Shown: positions 48,678 to 64,000, counted from the stretch's first letter. The stretch is DNA of 64,000 nucleotides from Brassica napus (GCF_020379485.1 NC_063442.1:10627509-10691508), one strand, 5' to 3'. Translations and numbers: made by a program. The notes: a model not told the origin generated them from the letters alone.

Positions 48678-51600
48678 ATGGGTGCGAGCGAGTTTCGTTT
48701 CTTCCTCTCCTGCGATCTCAATTCCCCCTTCACTTTCCGTATCGAGAAGCTCGATGGAACCCTCCCCGTCGAGAAATCTACTGATTCGGGTACTCAAAAG
48801 ATTCAATCTATATGTTTATTACTGGTGGAAGTAGATTTCTATCTTGATTGATGTTAATGTGATTAACTGCTTGGTGAATGGTGTAGAATTTAAGGTTTCA
48901 TGTTAGTAACTTGCTTATTGTTGCTAAGGAGACACAGATTTCTAGTGAGTTATGTTCAGTTTCTTGAGATGTTGGTTTGGTTCATGTTTTTTTTTTTTTA
49001 ATAAGGAGTTGTCTCCGGCGCAGAGGACAAAAGACCAGAGCTTTACGTTGAGTGTGCATTGTATATAGATGGAGCTCCTTTTGGTCTTCCCATGAGAACA
49101 AGGTTTCTTCTCTTTTCTATATATATATATACACTTCTCATGATTTTTTGCCTTCCTTGATTGATGTGTTGTAGAAGCGTTTTGATGTTTCATAGCTCTC
49201 TTCTTAATTCCAGGTTGAACACTACAGGACCACCATACTGCTGGAACGAACTCATCACTCTCAGTTCTAAATATCGTGACTTGACTGCTCACTCGCAACT
49301 TGCCATCACGGTATACAAATCGCTGTCCACATTGCTTCCTCTGTTTTTTTTTTCTTCTGCTTATCGAAGAATCTATACTTGTGTTAGGTATGGGATGTTT
49401 CGTGTGGAAAAGGTGAGGGACTCATTGGTGGTGCCACGATCCTTCTCTTTAACAGCAAGATGCAAATGAAATCAGGAAAGCAGAAGCTTAGGATATGGAA
49501 AGGGAAGGAAGCGGATGGTTCATTTCCTACCTCTACTCCTGGAAAGGTTTCTTGATTACTTCTCGATTTACATTTCGAAATGTTGTTCTTTATGCCGACT
49601 TTCTTTATCTTGGGGTTTCTGTACTTTGCTATACTCTAGGTTCCACGGCATGAGCGAGGCGAGCTAGAGCGTTTGGAGAAGCTTATGAATAAGTTCGAAA
49701 GGGGGCAGATCCAAAGCATTGATTGGCTGGACCGACTTTTGTTGAAATCCTTGGATAAGATCAAGGAACAAGAAAGCTCCAAGCATGGAAACTCGTATCT
49801 CTACTTGGTTGTCGACTTTTGTAGTTTTGAACATCGAGTCGTATTTCAGGTAGCTATTCTGTGACCGTGTTAACTGTTGAAATAGAAAAATTTCTCCATG
49901 TTTATTTATGTCTATCTGCTTTGGATTTCTAGGAGTCTGGAGCCAATTTGTTGATAACTTCCCCAATAGGATCAACAAATGAATTTGTTACTGTCTGGGA
50001 TACAGAACTAGGAAAGTTTAATCCTTCAGAGCACAAGCAACTTAAGCTTGCAAGGAGCTTGGATCGTGGCATTATTGACAGGGATCTCAAGCCGAGTAAT
50101 ACCGAGCGGAAGTAAGTATGAAATGAAGTTTTTTTTTTCTCTTGGTTTAATTGAAGTTGTGTGTCACTCTTTAGAGAAACAGTTTCCTATCATTTCTTGA
50201 TCGTATTACAATGGAAGTTGTTCTTTTCTTCTTTTAAAGATCAATACAAAGAGTTCTAAAATATCCGCCAACAAGGACTTTGAGTGGAGATGAAAGACAA
50301 CTTCTGTGGAAGTTTCGTTTCTCTCTGATGTCTGAAAAGAGAGCTCTAACAAAGTTTCTTCGCTGTGTGGAGTGGAGTGATGTTCAGGTAAGCGTACATC
50401 TTTTTCTTGGTTCTTATTTTTTCATGTTGCATGATCTTTCCTATGTTGGCAGGAAGCGAAGCAAGCAATTCAACTTATGTACAAATGGGAAACGATAGAT
50501 GTATGTGATGCCTTGGAGCTATTGTCTCCTCTATTCGAAAGTGAAGAGGTACTAGAAATGCCAAGTTTTCTTTTCTTTTGGTCTTGTAACCTCGTACTGA
50601 ATATGCTTTTCCTTCCTCCTGATATCTTTAAATGTTTGCTAATTCCTTGCTACTACTGATAGGTTCGAGCTTATGCTGTGAGTGTCCTTGAAAGAGCTGA
50701 TGATGAAGAGCTCCAGTGTTACTTGCTTCAACTGGTTCAGGCTCTCCGTTTTGAACGCTCTGATAGATCCAGGCTTTCTCAGTTCCTTGTCCAACGGGGT
50801 ATGTTCTGAACTTATTATCCATGAAAATTTGCTGATTTTTTTTCTCTCTCTCTATGTAACTGATTTACATTTGTTCCCTGAGTTATTCATTGATTTATTT
50901 CTGTTATTCTTCCTTCAAACTTCTAGCTTTGCAGAATATTCAGCTGGCCAGTTTTTTTCGCTGGTATGTTGCTGTTGAACTTACTGACCATGTCTATAAC
51001 AAGCGATATTTCAGCACATACGACTTACTCGAGCAGAGTATGAAAAAGGTGTGAATCCTTACTTCTAGCGAGAGTAGTAGTGGCCACCTTACGTTGTAAT
51101 TTGTGTCCGTTTTGAGCTGTTTTATTCATCAAGTGAGATCTGTTTTTAACTGCTATAGAATTGTCGTTTTCCTCTTAATAATATCAGCTGCCGCCTGATG
51201 TTAATGGAGAAGATGGAAATAAACTGTGGCAAAGTTTGGTGGGCCAAACAGGACTGACTGCTCAGTTAGTTTCCATAACACGAGAAGTGAGAAATGTACG
51301 TGGAAACACCCAGAAGAAAATTGAGAAGCTCAGGCAGCTTTTAAGTGGACTCCTTAGCGAACTCACCTACTTTGAAGAGGTACTTTCACTAGAGTATAGC
51401 TAATTAGTAACAAGTGTTGTTTATCAAAGAATGTCTGAGTCGAAGTGTTTTAATGATTTTTTGGATTCGGTTTACTTCCAGCCTATTCGATCACCGCTTA
51501 CCCCTAGTGTCCTCATAAAAGGGATTGTTCCCGGAGAATCAACGCTCTTTAAAAGTCAATTGAATCCTCTGATGCTAGCTTTCCGAACAGAAGACGAAGG

Positions 51601-52824
51601 AAGTTGTAAAGTTATATTTAAGAAGGGAGATGATCTCCGGCAAGACCAACTGGTATAGTTAGGTGTATTGCATCACATTGTGGTAGATCTTCTCTTCATG
51701 TTGTGATTATTGTTTCTCTTATCTCCTCTATAGGTTGTTCAAATGGTTTGGCTCATGGATAGACTGCTTAAGCTGGAAAATCTTGATCTGTGCCTGACAC
51801 CTTATAAGGTGTTAGCAACTGGTCATGACGAAGGAATGTTGGAGTTCATACCATCCCGTTCTTTGGCTCAGGTACGCTCTGCAGCACCATCAGGGCATTG
51901 TAATTTCGAGAGTAAACAATCTCGTTATTCTAAGATATGTGCCTTTTGCATGTTCAGATTCTCTCAGAGCACCGAAGCATAACAAGTTATCTACAGAAGT
52001 TTCATCCGGATGAGCATGCTCCTTTCGGGATAACAGCAACTTGCCTCGAGACTTTTATAAAAAGCTGTGCGGGGTATTCTGTGATCACGTATATACTTGG
52101 CATTGGAGACAGGTACATTTACTAGGTGCTGTGTTCAAGAAGTCTTGCTTTATATATACGTGCCTTGTAATCAAATCCTGATTGATGGCCTGTTTTTGAA
52201 ATGTAGACACCTGGACAACCTCCTCCTTACAGATGATGGCCGTCTTTTCCACGTTGATTTCGCATTTATACTCGGTAGAGATCCTAAACCATTCCCTCCA
52301 CCGATGAAACTCTGTAAAGAAATGGTGGAAGCCATGGGCGGAGCAGAAAGGTACCATGTTTACTAACTCGATGAATCTTTGGCTGGAGAGGTGTATATAG
52401 CATTAGATTTACTCAGTACTATGTGTTCCATGCAGCCAATACTACACAAGGTTCAAATCTTACTGTTGTGAAGCCTACAACATTCTCCGGAAATCAAGCA
52501 ACCTTATTCTGAATCTGTTCTATCTCATGGCGGGTTCCACTATTCCAGATATAGCCTCAGATCCAGAGAAGGGCATTCTCAAAGTAAGGTTCTTTCACTC
52601 TTATGGTTTTCTTGTACGTGGACCAGCTCTTGCTTGCGCCTTATTGGTCTCCTAAACGCTGCGTTTTTTTTTTTGTTTATACGCAGCTCCAAGAAAAGTT
52701 TAGGCTCGATATGGACGACGAAGCATGCATCCATTTCTTCCAAGATCTGATTAATGAAAGCGTAAGCGCTCTGTTCCCGCAAATGGTTGAAACCATACAC
52801 AGATGGGCTCAATACTGGCGTTGA
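48678..52824 (+). CDS. VPS34: Phosphatidylinositol 3-kinase, class III (VPS34)
   Basis: Seventeen exons: 48678-48789, 49006-49102, 49214-49310, 49388-49546, 49640-49849, 49933-50111, 50240-50387, 50453-50548, 50663-50798, 50927-51048, 51188-51379, 51482-51652, 51734-51871, 51958-52112, 52207-52350, 52436-52583, 52687-52824. They join to 813 residues with phases consistent throughout. Domain order is C2 (from [17 protein letters not shown]), PIK helical (around [19 protein letters not shown]) and kinase. The kinase has the ATP loop [12 protein letters not shown], the catalytic loop [10 protein letters not shown] and HVDFAFILG. The C-terminus IHRWAQYWR is the membrane-binding tail. The enzyme makes PI3P for endosomal sorting, vacuole traffic and autophagy. 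Only VPS34 carries this layout in plants; Arabidopsis At1g60490 is 814 residues (memory). Confidence 0.96.
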
Positions 52825-55233
<2,409 letters not shown>

Positions 55234-55824
55234 GCTTTGTGAGACGAAAGCTTTGGCTTCTGGGAGAAGCATTATCTCTGCTTCTTGTTCAAAACCTTTT
55301 TCTCTCTCTTTTTTGTTTTTGAGTTTTGGTGATTATGGAGTCGTATATGTTGCCAGTTAAAAATGATTTATTTTGTGTCTTTAACGATAGATATAACAGA
55401 ACGTTGGTGATGAATTTATTTATCTTTTATTACTTTTGGGACAATGTTCACATGTCCGTGTCAAATTCTCATTTTTCTATGAACATGAAGTAATAATAAA
55501 CACCGTAAGAAGTTGTTGATGGTATCGTTGTGTATAGGCGAGAGAACCAGTTTAGAGATGGTCCAGCTAGATTTTCCATGAAGAGTTGACAATTTCAGTT
55601 TGATGTTTGTTGACTTGTTCTCCGTCATTATCATGTTCGTCCCATAACTCTACAGAAAGCTATCATAAGCCCGAAGATCTGTTTTTTATATAAAAAAATA
55701 TATGAGATCTTTAGCTTGATGTTCGAACTAGGAATAATGACGATACATTTGAAAACGGCATTTTCTGTATTTCTTCGATGGCTTGAACGACTTCATGGAC
55801 TGAGCTGGAAGCACGAAGAATTTT
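55234..55824. other. ARF 3' UTR and spacer
   Basis: The first 150-200 bases are probably 3' UTR. Nothing else recognised. Confidence 0.5.
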
Positions 55825-56286
55825 TTATTGTATTTTCCCGAGGTTGGTTGTGGTCTTGTCCGGGCTCAGGGTTGTGTGTTTTGGGTTAGATTCGCGATGG
55901 ACGCTGTGAAATCTGTTCTCCGTGGGGGTCATTTGTTGTGCTAAGATGGGGTTATGCAGGCTCTTTGGTGACGACTGACGGGGTGACAAGAGAATTGATC
56001 TGCGCCTGCTGTTCATCATGGATTTGGGAAAGTTCATGTAAGCGTTGTAGAGCATGATGTCCCACGATGTCATATTGCCCTGTACGTTGAAGCAACGAAG
56101 AGAAAATAGTTGGTAATTCAGTTGGTACCTCGGATAGAGCAGCATCAAGATCCATGACTGGTGCTGATGGCGGTGGGATGGTTGTAGGAGTTTCGTCCAC
56201 AGCAAGCTGTTGGCATGCGGTCTGCAACGTGGGATTCATGGATTTGCTGCTACTGTCAAATCGGACGTGTTTGTTTCAGCCATTGT
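55825..56286 (-). pseudogene. Unrecognised coding-like stretch, probably broken
   Basis: On the minus strand an ATG at 56284-56286 opens a short frame (MAETNTSDLTVAANP) that stops. Directly after it, a second frame from 56239 runs 95 residues with a Pro-rich part and SLLQRTGQYDIVGHHALQRL, then HDEQQAQINSL. The two would form one protein if a single base were shifted. Composition is coding-like and GC-richer than the flanks. I do not recognise the family; it may be the start of a transposon-borne gene. Confidence 0.35.
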
Positions 56287-57896
56287 GATGTGCGTATGTG
56301 TATTTCACTTAAGATCTTCAAAAGGCTATTTTATCTTAAACACGTCAAATGATGGATCTCAAAATCTACTCAGAATTTTAGGGTTATAGTTTTGACATGC
56401 GTATTGAGAGAGAAATGAATAAAATAAATTTATTACTATGATTTCAAGGTAAAAAGATGTTTTGTTATCAAATATGAATTGAGATACAACGGAAATCAAT
56501 GAAAATCAATAATTGTATATATCGAAATACAAGAGAATATAAGATTCAAGCTTATGGGGGTACCAAGAGACCAAGCTCCCCTTCTTCTTTCTTCTCCGCG
56601 TAAACCTGGTTTTTGTAAAGATTGTAACGGGAGCTTTTCCTCCGGTATGACTCCAGGGCCGACTGAGTTAGGGGACAAACGGTGTGATCGCTTCAGGTCC
56701 AAATTTGTGTCCTCCGTATATTAATAGTTAAAGGATTGTTTTTTTTTAGAAATTTATATTTTTCTAAAATAATTATAAATATAATAAATAAATTTGAAAA
56801 TAGCTCAAAATTATTTGATATGTATATAGTTATTTTCATCATAAAATATAAAAAATATTACTAATTAAATTTTAAAAATATTTTAAATATTATCTGAATA
56901 TAAATCTTAAAGGATAAAAATATATTTTTGTCTTATGGCCCATAATAGTATCATGCCGTTATGTATGAATTTTACACTGAACCGAATTTGGAATACCTTC
57001 CGAATAATACCAAAGATGAACCGATCATCTGTTACGATGTATCATGTAAATCACTTATGCCAAAACTCAAACTCAAACTGATCAAATAATGGTAATTTAG
57101 TTTCCACAGAAAATAGAACCCAAAACTAATATTAGTATATACTGAACCCCAAGAGATTGCAACTAGATTGCCACCACTTATTAGAATAGATCTTCTAAAT
57201 CGGGTTTTAAAGAATGTGAAACCTGCATCCAACGATTTAACCTTTTTTTTTTGCCTCGACTCTTACGGTCCATAGAACGCTGGGCCGGCCCGAATGCGAT
57301 ATGATATCTCTATTTTGTCCATGCAATCACAAATGAGAAAATGCTTTAGTGGACGCAATGCGCATGCATGAATGCGATTGATTGATATATTTTTTACATG
57401 TTGTGTGCTTAGCTTTCGAGACGTTTCAAGGGATTATATTAATCTCTTATATTAAACTAATACCAACGACAATTTTTTTTTTTTAATATTATCAATATCA
57501 CCTTATGTATAATTCATATCCAATACAATTTCCAAATGTTCGTTGGACAAAAAAAAACACATTCTTTTGACTTCAACGTTGTAATTAACTATTTCAGTCG
57601 GTTGGAGATATAATCTTTCACGTGTAATACTGCAATGCAAAGATCTGGACTTTGACCAAAACAATATCTGAATATGAAAACAACTTTTAAAATATACGAA
57701 CATATAGGTAAGAAGAAAATAGAGATCATTTAGTCAAAAAAAAAAAGAGTTCCAGTGAGTTAATATATTGCTCAAAAAATATTAGAAGGTTACATGTTAT
57801 AAATAAAAAGGGTGAGAGTTTTGATGATTCCAAGTGAGACAACCATTTATGAGGTTTATTTTAGACATGCAGGCTCCCAATCTCTTTTCGATTTTT
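56287..57896. other. AT-rich spacer with possible hAT remnant
   Basis: CAGGGCCGACTGAGTTAGGGG at 56654 followed by GATCGCTTCAGGTCC resembles a crucifer hAT end, but no partner or 8-bp duplication was found. No gene recognised. Confidence 0.4.
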
Positions 57897-58010
57897 GAAC
57901 ATATGGCATGATAGTTTACCCAATAAAAAAAACATATGGCATGACCGTAACCAATGCATGATAGTTTACCAAAAAAAAAACATATGGCATGATAGTAACC
58001 AATGCAATAC
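57897..58010. repeat. Short tandem repeat, about 3 units
   Basis: ACATATGGCATGA recurs three times, interleaved with TAGTTTACC and GTAACCAATGCA. Confidence 0.75.
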
Positions 58011-60120
58011 ACAGTTAAAAACTTACCAGATCCATTATTTACTTCAATTCAGTTCCGTGAAAGTAATTACCTCTAGTGCGTTCAATATATTTGAACGTAT
58101 ATATTTTTGTATAACAGTACAATAAAATAATATAGACCCAAAACGCGTGTGAATATGTGATGTCAATGTGTTGGGTTTAAATTATTATTATTTCCCGTTT
58201 AATATTTTTAAATTAAAGGATATCGATTGGTAAAAATACAAAGTTCCATTATTTTACCATATTACAGAGATTTTTCCATTTTAAATTTCAAGTCGAATAT
58301 CAATGTCATGACTAAGTCAGGCACTTATTTGAATATATATAAATGTGCGGATGTTGTAAGCGTAGGAGCCCGGAGCCTCTCGAAGCTTTTTTACACGCGT
58401 AAACTAATTACATTTCTCTTTTCCTTTTCAGTTCATGGTAAAATTGTAAAATCTTCTAATGGACTGTTTAAAAAATAATCCGAATAAAGGGGGAAAATAA
58501 TTACTCCAAGAGGTCTCAGTGAAAACAACAGTTTCATGATAACCTTGCTGTAAAGGATGGTTTAAATCACTAATAAAATTATCAAGAAAACTATTCGTCT
58601 AAATGAAGTGACTAATATAGACAAAATATCGTTCAGCGAGATATCATTTATGAGTATTTCGTCATTAAAGTGACATGATATGAGACGTGTTGGTGTTTTT
58701 AAAGAAGACACATATATGCAAACAAAATACGCTATAACGAAAACAAGCAGATTGTGATATAAAAAAAAACACAATTATGAAACCACCAAAGTTTGGATAA
58801 ACCTCTAACAAATTATCCGTCTAACAAAATCGAACTCTTGTCCTGCTTATATTTTCAGGTTACCTAGATTCAGTCACTAGCTCAACCCCATATTGATCAG
58901 CAATATATAATTTGCTTCTGGAAAAATATTATAAAAAGAGAGTATTTTAAAATTTGAACGTGATGTAAGCCAAGATTAAAATTTAAAACTGTCTTTATTT
59001 CTGTTGATAGTATATAAAATTATACTTTTTCTGTCGGCTATAAAAGTTAAAAATGATCTGATCTAAGAAGAAATACGTGTCAGGCGTCGATAAGTTCCGG
59101 GTCATAAAAATTAAATAATATAGTAGTCTAATAAAACTACCAATCTGAAATTAGCATTAAACTGCATTATAGCTGTGGAATTTTTGGCACATTGTTTTCT
59201 TTTGCTAATGTAACGACAAAAGTTCATCTGATAAAGGCTCACTGGCTCAGATGGTGGTGGAAGCAGTTAAAGACCGAAAGTCTGGTCGTCTTTCAGGGCT
59301 TAGTAAGTGTAATCGTACTTTGGAGTGGAGAGTTTCATTGGAACTAACTTCAGCAAACAGAGAAACCTATATTGTGGTCTAAACTGTCTAAAAAAAATAG
59401 AGTTCAATCTTATGTTGCCTTTGGCTATCCTGTTTGAGAATGAGAAAATTGTAGCCTGTTTTTGATGATACTAGAGCTATACATGGAAAGTCTTTAAGTT
59501 GTTGACTGATAGACCAAACATCTTTTGAAAAATAGACATAACCGTAAAACTTCAGCAAAAGACGTTTATGTTCCTTCAAAAAAATGAAAAAGTCAAGTGA
59601 ATTGCATCTATAAAAACATATCCTCACATCCTGGATGATAATTATACATACCATCTATTGCTACTTGAGCATAAAAGAGCCATTCATAAGAATCACATAT
59701 ATGAAAGGCCACAAAGACTCTCAATACTTGTGCATCAATGTATAATTTTCATTCCTAAAAGAAAATAAGATCCGTGAAGTCCAAAGCCCTTTGTCAAAAA
59801 ACGATCCATGGAGTCCAGTTACAAAAAAAAAAAAAAAATCCATGAAGTCTTTTTAATTCAGTGGTTCATCAAAAGTTCACTAATAATTCTACATAAAAAG
59901 TCTCGAGTTTGAATTATAAAAATACAGTTTACTATCAATTTTATATATTAATGAAAGGAATTTTCATAAAACACTCAAGTGTAGTATAAGTAAAATGATT
60001 AGATATGATTTTTTTATAAGATATGAAGACTTGTCACTTGTAAAATTGTTATGACAATACTTTCATAATTGTTAATAAGATAATAAATCAGTTGTTGGAG
60101 AGCAATTATAAGAGTTATTC
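58011..60120. other. Spacer, no gene recognised
   Basis: Bases 59220-59390 are more balanced; one plus frame reads SLAQMVVEAVKDRKSGRLSG before stopping, which I do not recognise. The rest is AT-rich. Confidence 0.45.
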
Positions 60121-60796
60121 TTGGGTTCACCCCCTATAAGTTCACCAACCAATAAAATTTAGTTATTTCAAATCTGATATTTTTTAAAAAAAGAAATAAA
60201 ACATTGTCAAATTATATTACGTTTTTAAAATTAAAAAAAGTATAAATAAATAAAAATAATAGTAGTTGCAATAAAAAAAGTTTTCAAAAAAAAATTAATA
60301 CCATAAACAAAATACTAAACTCTAAATCTAAACCCTAAACCCTTTGGTAAACCCTAAATCCTTTGATAAATTTTAAATTTTTGAATTTTTTTAAAAAATA
60401 TTTTTAACAAAATCAACAAAACACTAAACCCTAAATCCTAATCCTAAACCCTAAACCCTAAACCCTTGGGTAAACCCTAAACCCTTGGATAAATCCGAAA
60501 CTCTTGGATCAAATCTTAAACTTTAAGATTTATGATTTATTCAAGAGTTTAGGGTTTACCTAAAGGTTTAGGGTTTAGAGTTTAATATTTGTTGGCAGCG
60601 TTAAAAATACTTTTGAAAAACAATTTTTTTTTTTTGCGATTAAAAAATTTTCTTTTTGTGATTAATACAATTTTTATTTTAAAAATATAATATAATTCGG
60701 TAATATTTTGTTTTCTTTTTTAAAAGATATTGAATCTAAAATAACACAATTGTATTGGTTGGTGAACTTACATGTTCACCTAAGAGGTCAACCCAA
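60121..60796. mobile_element. Inverted-repeat MITE with internal CCCTAAA-like arrays, 676 bp
   Basis: Left end TTGGGTTCACC and TAAGTTCACCAACCAATA are mirrored at the right end (TTGGGTTGACC and TAAGTTCACCAACCAATA as complement). The right arm has a few extra bases. No clear target duplication found. Superfamily uncertain (Mutator-like possible). Confidence 0.65.
60318..60575. repeat. Degenerate telomere-like CCCTAAA repeats
   Basis: Runs of AAACCCTAAA, AACCCTTGGGTAAACCC and relatives on the plus strand (60330-60480), then the reverse orientation TTTAGGGTTTA at 60548-60572. They sit in both arms of the inverted-repeat element. Confidence 0.75.
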
Positions 60797-61185
60797 CAAT
60801 AAGTCAATAACATATGTTGAGGAGGATTAGTTTTTAACAATTCGAACGTCTAAAATATACTCCGTGTGACACACACATGGCACTTCCTTGGAGGCTGTAA
60901 CGACCTTCCACGAGGAATTCATAGTCTTGTTCCAATCTTATTATATTACTACTCACTTTTGAATCTACCTTTTCGTTAAATTTTTCATTTTACATTTACG
61001 AAAATGAATTCCCAAAAATGATTTATAATAGTTAAATTCAACTGCTTAGTTTCCTCTTTAAAAAGAAAATTCTTTTGAATTTGTAGTAAACAATATTTTA
61101 GCTTTCATCTCTCCTAGTGACATCACCCGATGATAAAATGAAATAAAATACAAGATAAATTTTCATTTTCAAATTCACTGAAAAA

Positions 61186-62198
61186 TATATGAAGTAACCA
61201 TGTATCATCATCATAATGATTCTTAGTATCTCTAGGAAAAAAAAGTTTGTACATCTAAATATATGATAAGTTTTTTATTAAACTAACCATAAATTAATTA
61301 TTAATATTTTTCATTCTTTCCATAAATAAAAATTACAAAATTACCTAATATGTCTAATGTATATATGAAAATTAATGATTTTGAATAATAAAGATTTGAT
61401 AAATTAATATATCTTCTATCATTTTTTTAATTTTAACTTACTAAAACAAATTAAACAACCACATTAACCATATAATATAAAGTTAGATTTTTTGTACATG
61501 TTATATTTTGAATTTTGGAAAACGACTATAAATTAATAAAATTGTTAAAAGTATCACATTAAAACTTTCATGAACCATGGTTCAAAATGTTTGTTATGAC
61601 AAGATAAAAATGATTACAAAATCATATAAATATGAAAACTCATTTAATAAATATTAAGATTAAATATATATATATATGTTAGTATCGTTTAAATTAACTA
61701 TATACCATATAAAATGCATAAATATTTTAATTTTGAAATTTTCTTTGAACAATTTCTTTTTTTGATAAAAGCTTTGAACAAATATTGACAATTTAATAGT
61801 TAAATTTTAAATTTTGCATTGAATTTTTTTATAAAATTATAAATTACAAAAACAATTAAACATCATAGAATGAAATTTTTGCTATCAGTGATTCAAAGTT
61901 TTTGTTATAAAAAGATACAAATGATAAAAAAATAAAGTAAATATTAATATTAAACATATAGTATATATCTATGTTAATATCATTTAAATTTAATTATATA
62001 CCATATAAAATAAAAAGTGTTTGTTTGGATTAAAAAAATTATTTATGTGTTCACATCAATTTAATAATATACGTAATAGTTACTGAATTTATAATATCTA
62101 ATATATATATATTTATTATTTTATAATATGTAAAATAAGAAATATATAATACGTAAAAATAATTTATATATAATGTTCTTGCGCGGATCATAACATAG
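61186..62198 (+). mobile_element. Degraded Helitron related to 28404-29423
   Basis: Shares ordered blocks with the Helitron at 28404: AATGATTCTTAG.ATC, ACATCTAAATATAT.ATAA, AATAAAGATTTGATAA and the end TAATTTATATATAATGTT. The 3' end is TAACATAG|T instead of CTAG|T, and the 5' start is not recognisable. Confidence 0.6.
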
Positions 62199-62315
62199 TT
62201 TCTATAGTATACCTGAAAGTTGAATTCAGTTACATTATATAAAACTTGTATTACATAGAAGCAAAAGAAGTAAATTATTAGTTAATTTGTTCGGATTTAC
62301 CCTTCGTGCTACGTC

Positions 62316-62322
62316 TATTTAA
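62316..62322 (+). promoter_or_regulatory. Possible TATA box of the galactinol synthase gene
   Basis: TATTTAA 185 bases upstream of the ATG, the best candidate in the region. Confidence 0.45.
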
Positions 62323-62500
62323 CCAAACGTTGTGGTAGCCTTCATGGAAACTACTCACAAGCCAAAATTCAAAGTTACTAACTAAAACTTGGCATATACT
62401 TTAGAAAGCCAAATTACTATTTTCCTTAACTTCTCAAACACCCAAGAAAACATTTTCAGTTATATCCTAAAACCCACCCCAAAACCCTCTTTTCCTCAAA

Positions 62501-63826
62501 ATGGCCCCAGAGATTTCCGTAAACACGCTCAGTATATCCGAGAAGGTACATCTAGCACCTTCAAAGAGAGCTTACGTGACGTTTTTGGCAGGTGATGGGG
62601 ACTACGTGAAGGGAGTCGTGGGATTAGCAAAGGGTTTGCGTAAGGTCAAAAGTGCTTACCCTCTTGTTGTTGCTATGTTACCTGATGTGCCTGAGGAACA
62701 TAGGGAGATCTTGAGGTCTCAAGGCTGTGTCCTGCGTGAGATTGATCCTGTTCATCCTCCAGACAACCAAGTTGAGTTTGCTATGGCGTATTATGTTCTC
62801 AACTACTCAAAGTTGCGTATTTGGAATGTAAGTATTTCGATTCTTAACAAAAAAATCTAGTTCATCAAGATATATGTTATAGTTTTTTTTTAAAAGAAAA
62901 AAAAGATATGTTATAGTTGAATATCTATGCGGTTTTACTCGTTGCAGTTTGAAGAGTACAGCAAGATGATGTATCTGGATGCAGATATTCAAGTCTTTGA
63001 CAATATCGATAACCTCTTTGATTTGCCTGATGGGTATTTCCATGCCGTGATGGATTGTTTCTGTGAGAAAACATGGAGCCACTCGCCGCAGTATTCCATT
63101 GGGTATTGTCAACAGTGCCCGGAGAAGGTCACGTGGCCGGAAGATATGGAATCTCCACCACCTCCTCTGTATTTCAACGCTGGTATGTTTGTGTTTGAGC
63201 CTAGCCCCTTGACTTACGAGAGCCTCCTTCAAACCCTAGAGACCACACCACCTTCACCGTTTGCAGAACAAGTGAGTTACATTAAGTTTAATAATTGATT
63301 ATATATCTGATTATACTGAAGACCTGGTTTTGTTAATTTTGGTATTTGGTATATTTTTTGTAACTTTGCTTTGGCAGGATTTTCTCAATATGTTTTTTGA
63401 GAAAGTGTACAAACCGATCCCTCTGGTTTACAATCTTGTTCTTGCTATGCTTTGGCGTCACCCTGAGAACGTGGAGCTGGAGAAAGTCAAGGTTGTCCAC
63501 TACTGTGCAGCTGTAAGTAGTGACCCCTTTGCTTTACAAACCGGAGACGGTTTTTTAGTTTGTTACTGAATTTTGATTCCTTTTACTATTGATGCTGAAA
63601 TTGATAGGGATCCAAGCCATGGAGGTACACAAGAGAAGAAGCTAACATGGACAGAGAAGACATCAAGATGTTAGTTGATAAATGGTGGGATGTATATGAC
63701 GATGAATCACTCGATTTCAAGTCGAAAATCCCTGTAGATGTGGAAGAGACCGTTACAAAATCGACCATTCTAGCTTCGGTACTCGAACCGGAAATGACTT
63801 ACATTCCTGCACCTTCCGCTGCTTGA
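62501..63826 (+). CDS. Galactinol synthase (GT8 family), GolS4-like
   Basis: Four exons, 62501-62827, 62948-63271, 63378-63512, 63608-63826, join to 334 residues. The enzyme transfers galactose from UDP-galactose to myo-inositol, making galactinol, the committed step to raffinose-family sugars used in stress tolerance and transport. GT8 features are visible: YVTFLAGDGDYVKGVVGLAKG near the start, the metal-binding DxD in MYLDADIQVFDNID, YFNAGMFVFEP, and HYCAAGSKPW. The C-terminal pentapeptide APSAA is the galactinol synthase signature. No transit peptide; the family is cytosolic. Position next to VPS34 matches Arabidopsis GolS4 (At1g60470, from memory), but a tree is needed to separate it from other GolS members. 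Confidence 0.95.
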
Positions 63827-64000
63827 GTGCAGGAATAAAGTGCAAAAAGACTTGGCATGTTCCTCTATCTATTTCCTTTGATATATATGTATACATAGTT
63901 TGAAATAGTATAAGCAGAAATAGAAACCCTTGCGCGTTGAAATTACACTTCTCAGGTTCCCTTTCTCGACCCGGGAGGTTACGAAATAGTATATGCTAGT
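63827..64000 (+). other. 3' flank of the galactinol synthase gene
   Basis: AATAAA at 63833-63838 directly after the stop may act as a poly-A signal. Nothing else before the window ends. Confidence 0.5.

Noticed and set aside
56654..56960. Complete hAT element
   Set aside because: Only the left CAGGGCCGAC end is convincing; no right end or 8-bp duplication was found.
60318..60575. True telomere or chromosome end
   Set aside because: Repeats are degenerate, occur in both orientations inside an inverted-repeat element, and normal genes follow.

Overview
The window is nuclear DNA of a flowering plant, almost certainly a Brassicaceae (Brassica/Raphanus type). The spliced genes match Arabidopsis proteins closely, and the AT-rich spacers hold repeat families typical of crucifers (A|TC...CTAG|T Helitrons, a TRIM, tRNA-derived SINEs, Tourist-like MITEs).

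Gene layout, left to right: a polygalacturonase (17.7-20.1 kb, +), a MATH plus coiled-coil protein (20.95-22.2 kb, -), peroxisomal 1,4-dihydroxy-2-naphthoyl-CoA synthase (29.8-31.7 kb, +), a broken dynamin-related DRP4 copy (32.3-34.7 kb, -), an intact DRP4 copy (42.2-44.5 kb, -), the class III PI 3-kinase VPS34 (48.7-52.8 kb, +), an ARF1-class GTPase (54.1-55.2 kb, +) and a galactinol synthase (62.5-63.8 kb, +). From memory, this follows the Arabidopsis chromosome 1 order At1g60590 (PG), At1g60550 (DHNS), At1g605xx (DRP4), At1g60490 (VPS34), At1g60470 (GolS4). The genes do not form a pathway. They cover wall pectin, phylloquinone synthesis, membrane scission, PI3P signalling, vesicle coats and raffinose-family sugar synthesis.

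Most of the remaining DNA is mobile. A Ty1/copia element fills 1-4452; its LTR ends look identical but the front of its integrase is deleted. Elements with both ends and target-site duplications (TSDs) visible are a hAT MITE, a SINE, two roughly 940-bp poly-A retroposons, a Harbinger MITE, a MULE-like MITE, two Tourist-like MITEs and a 367-bp TRIM. Several Helitrons have both termini visible. Three tiny T-rich inserts with long duplications look like tail-only retro-insertions.

The most notable locus is the DRP4 pair. The left copy has three reading-frame breaks. A 1577-bp Harbinger-like element carrying cyclophilin-like exon pieces has inserted exactly at its TATA box, and the promoter of the intact paralogue serves as the empty site. 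A 30-base G run lies in the intron of the broken copy. Exon limits were read by eye from GT/AG sites and frame continuity; no alignment was run.
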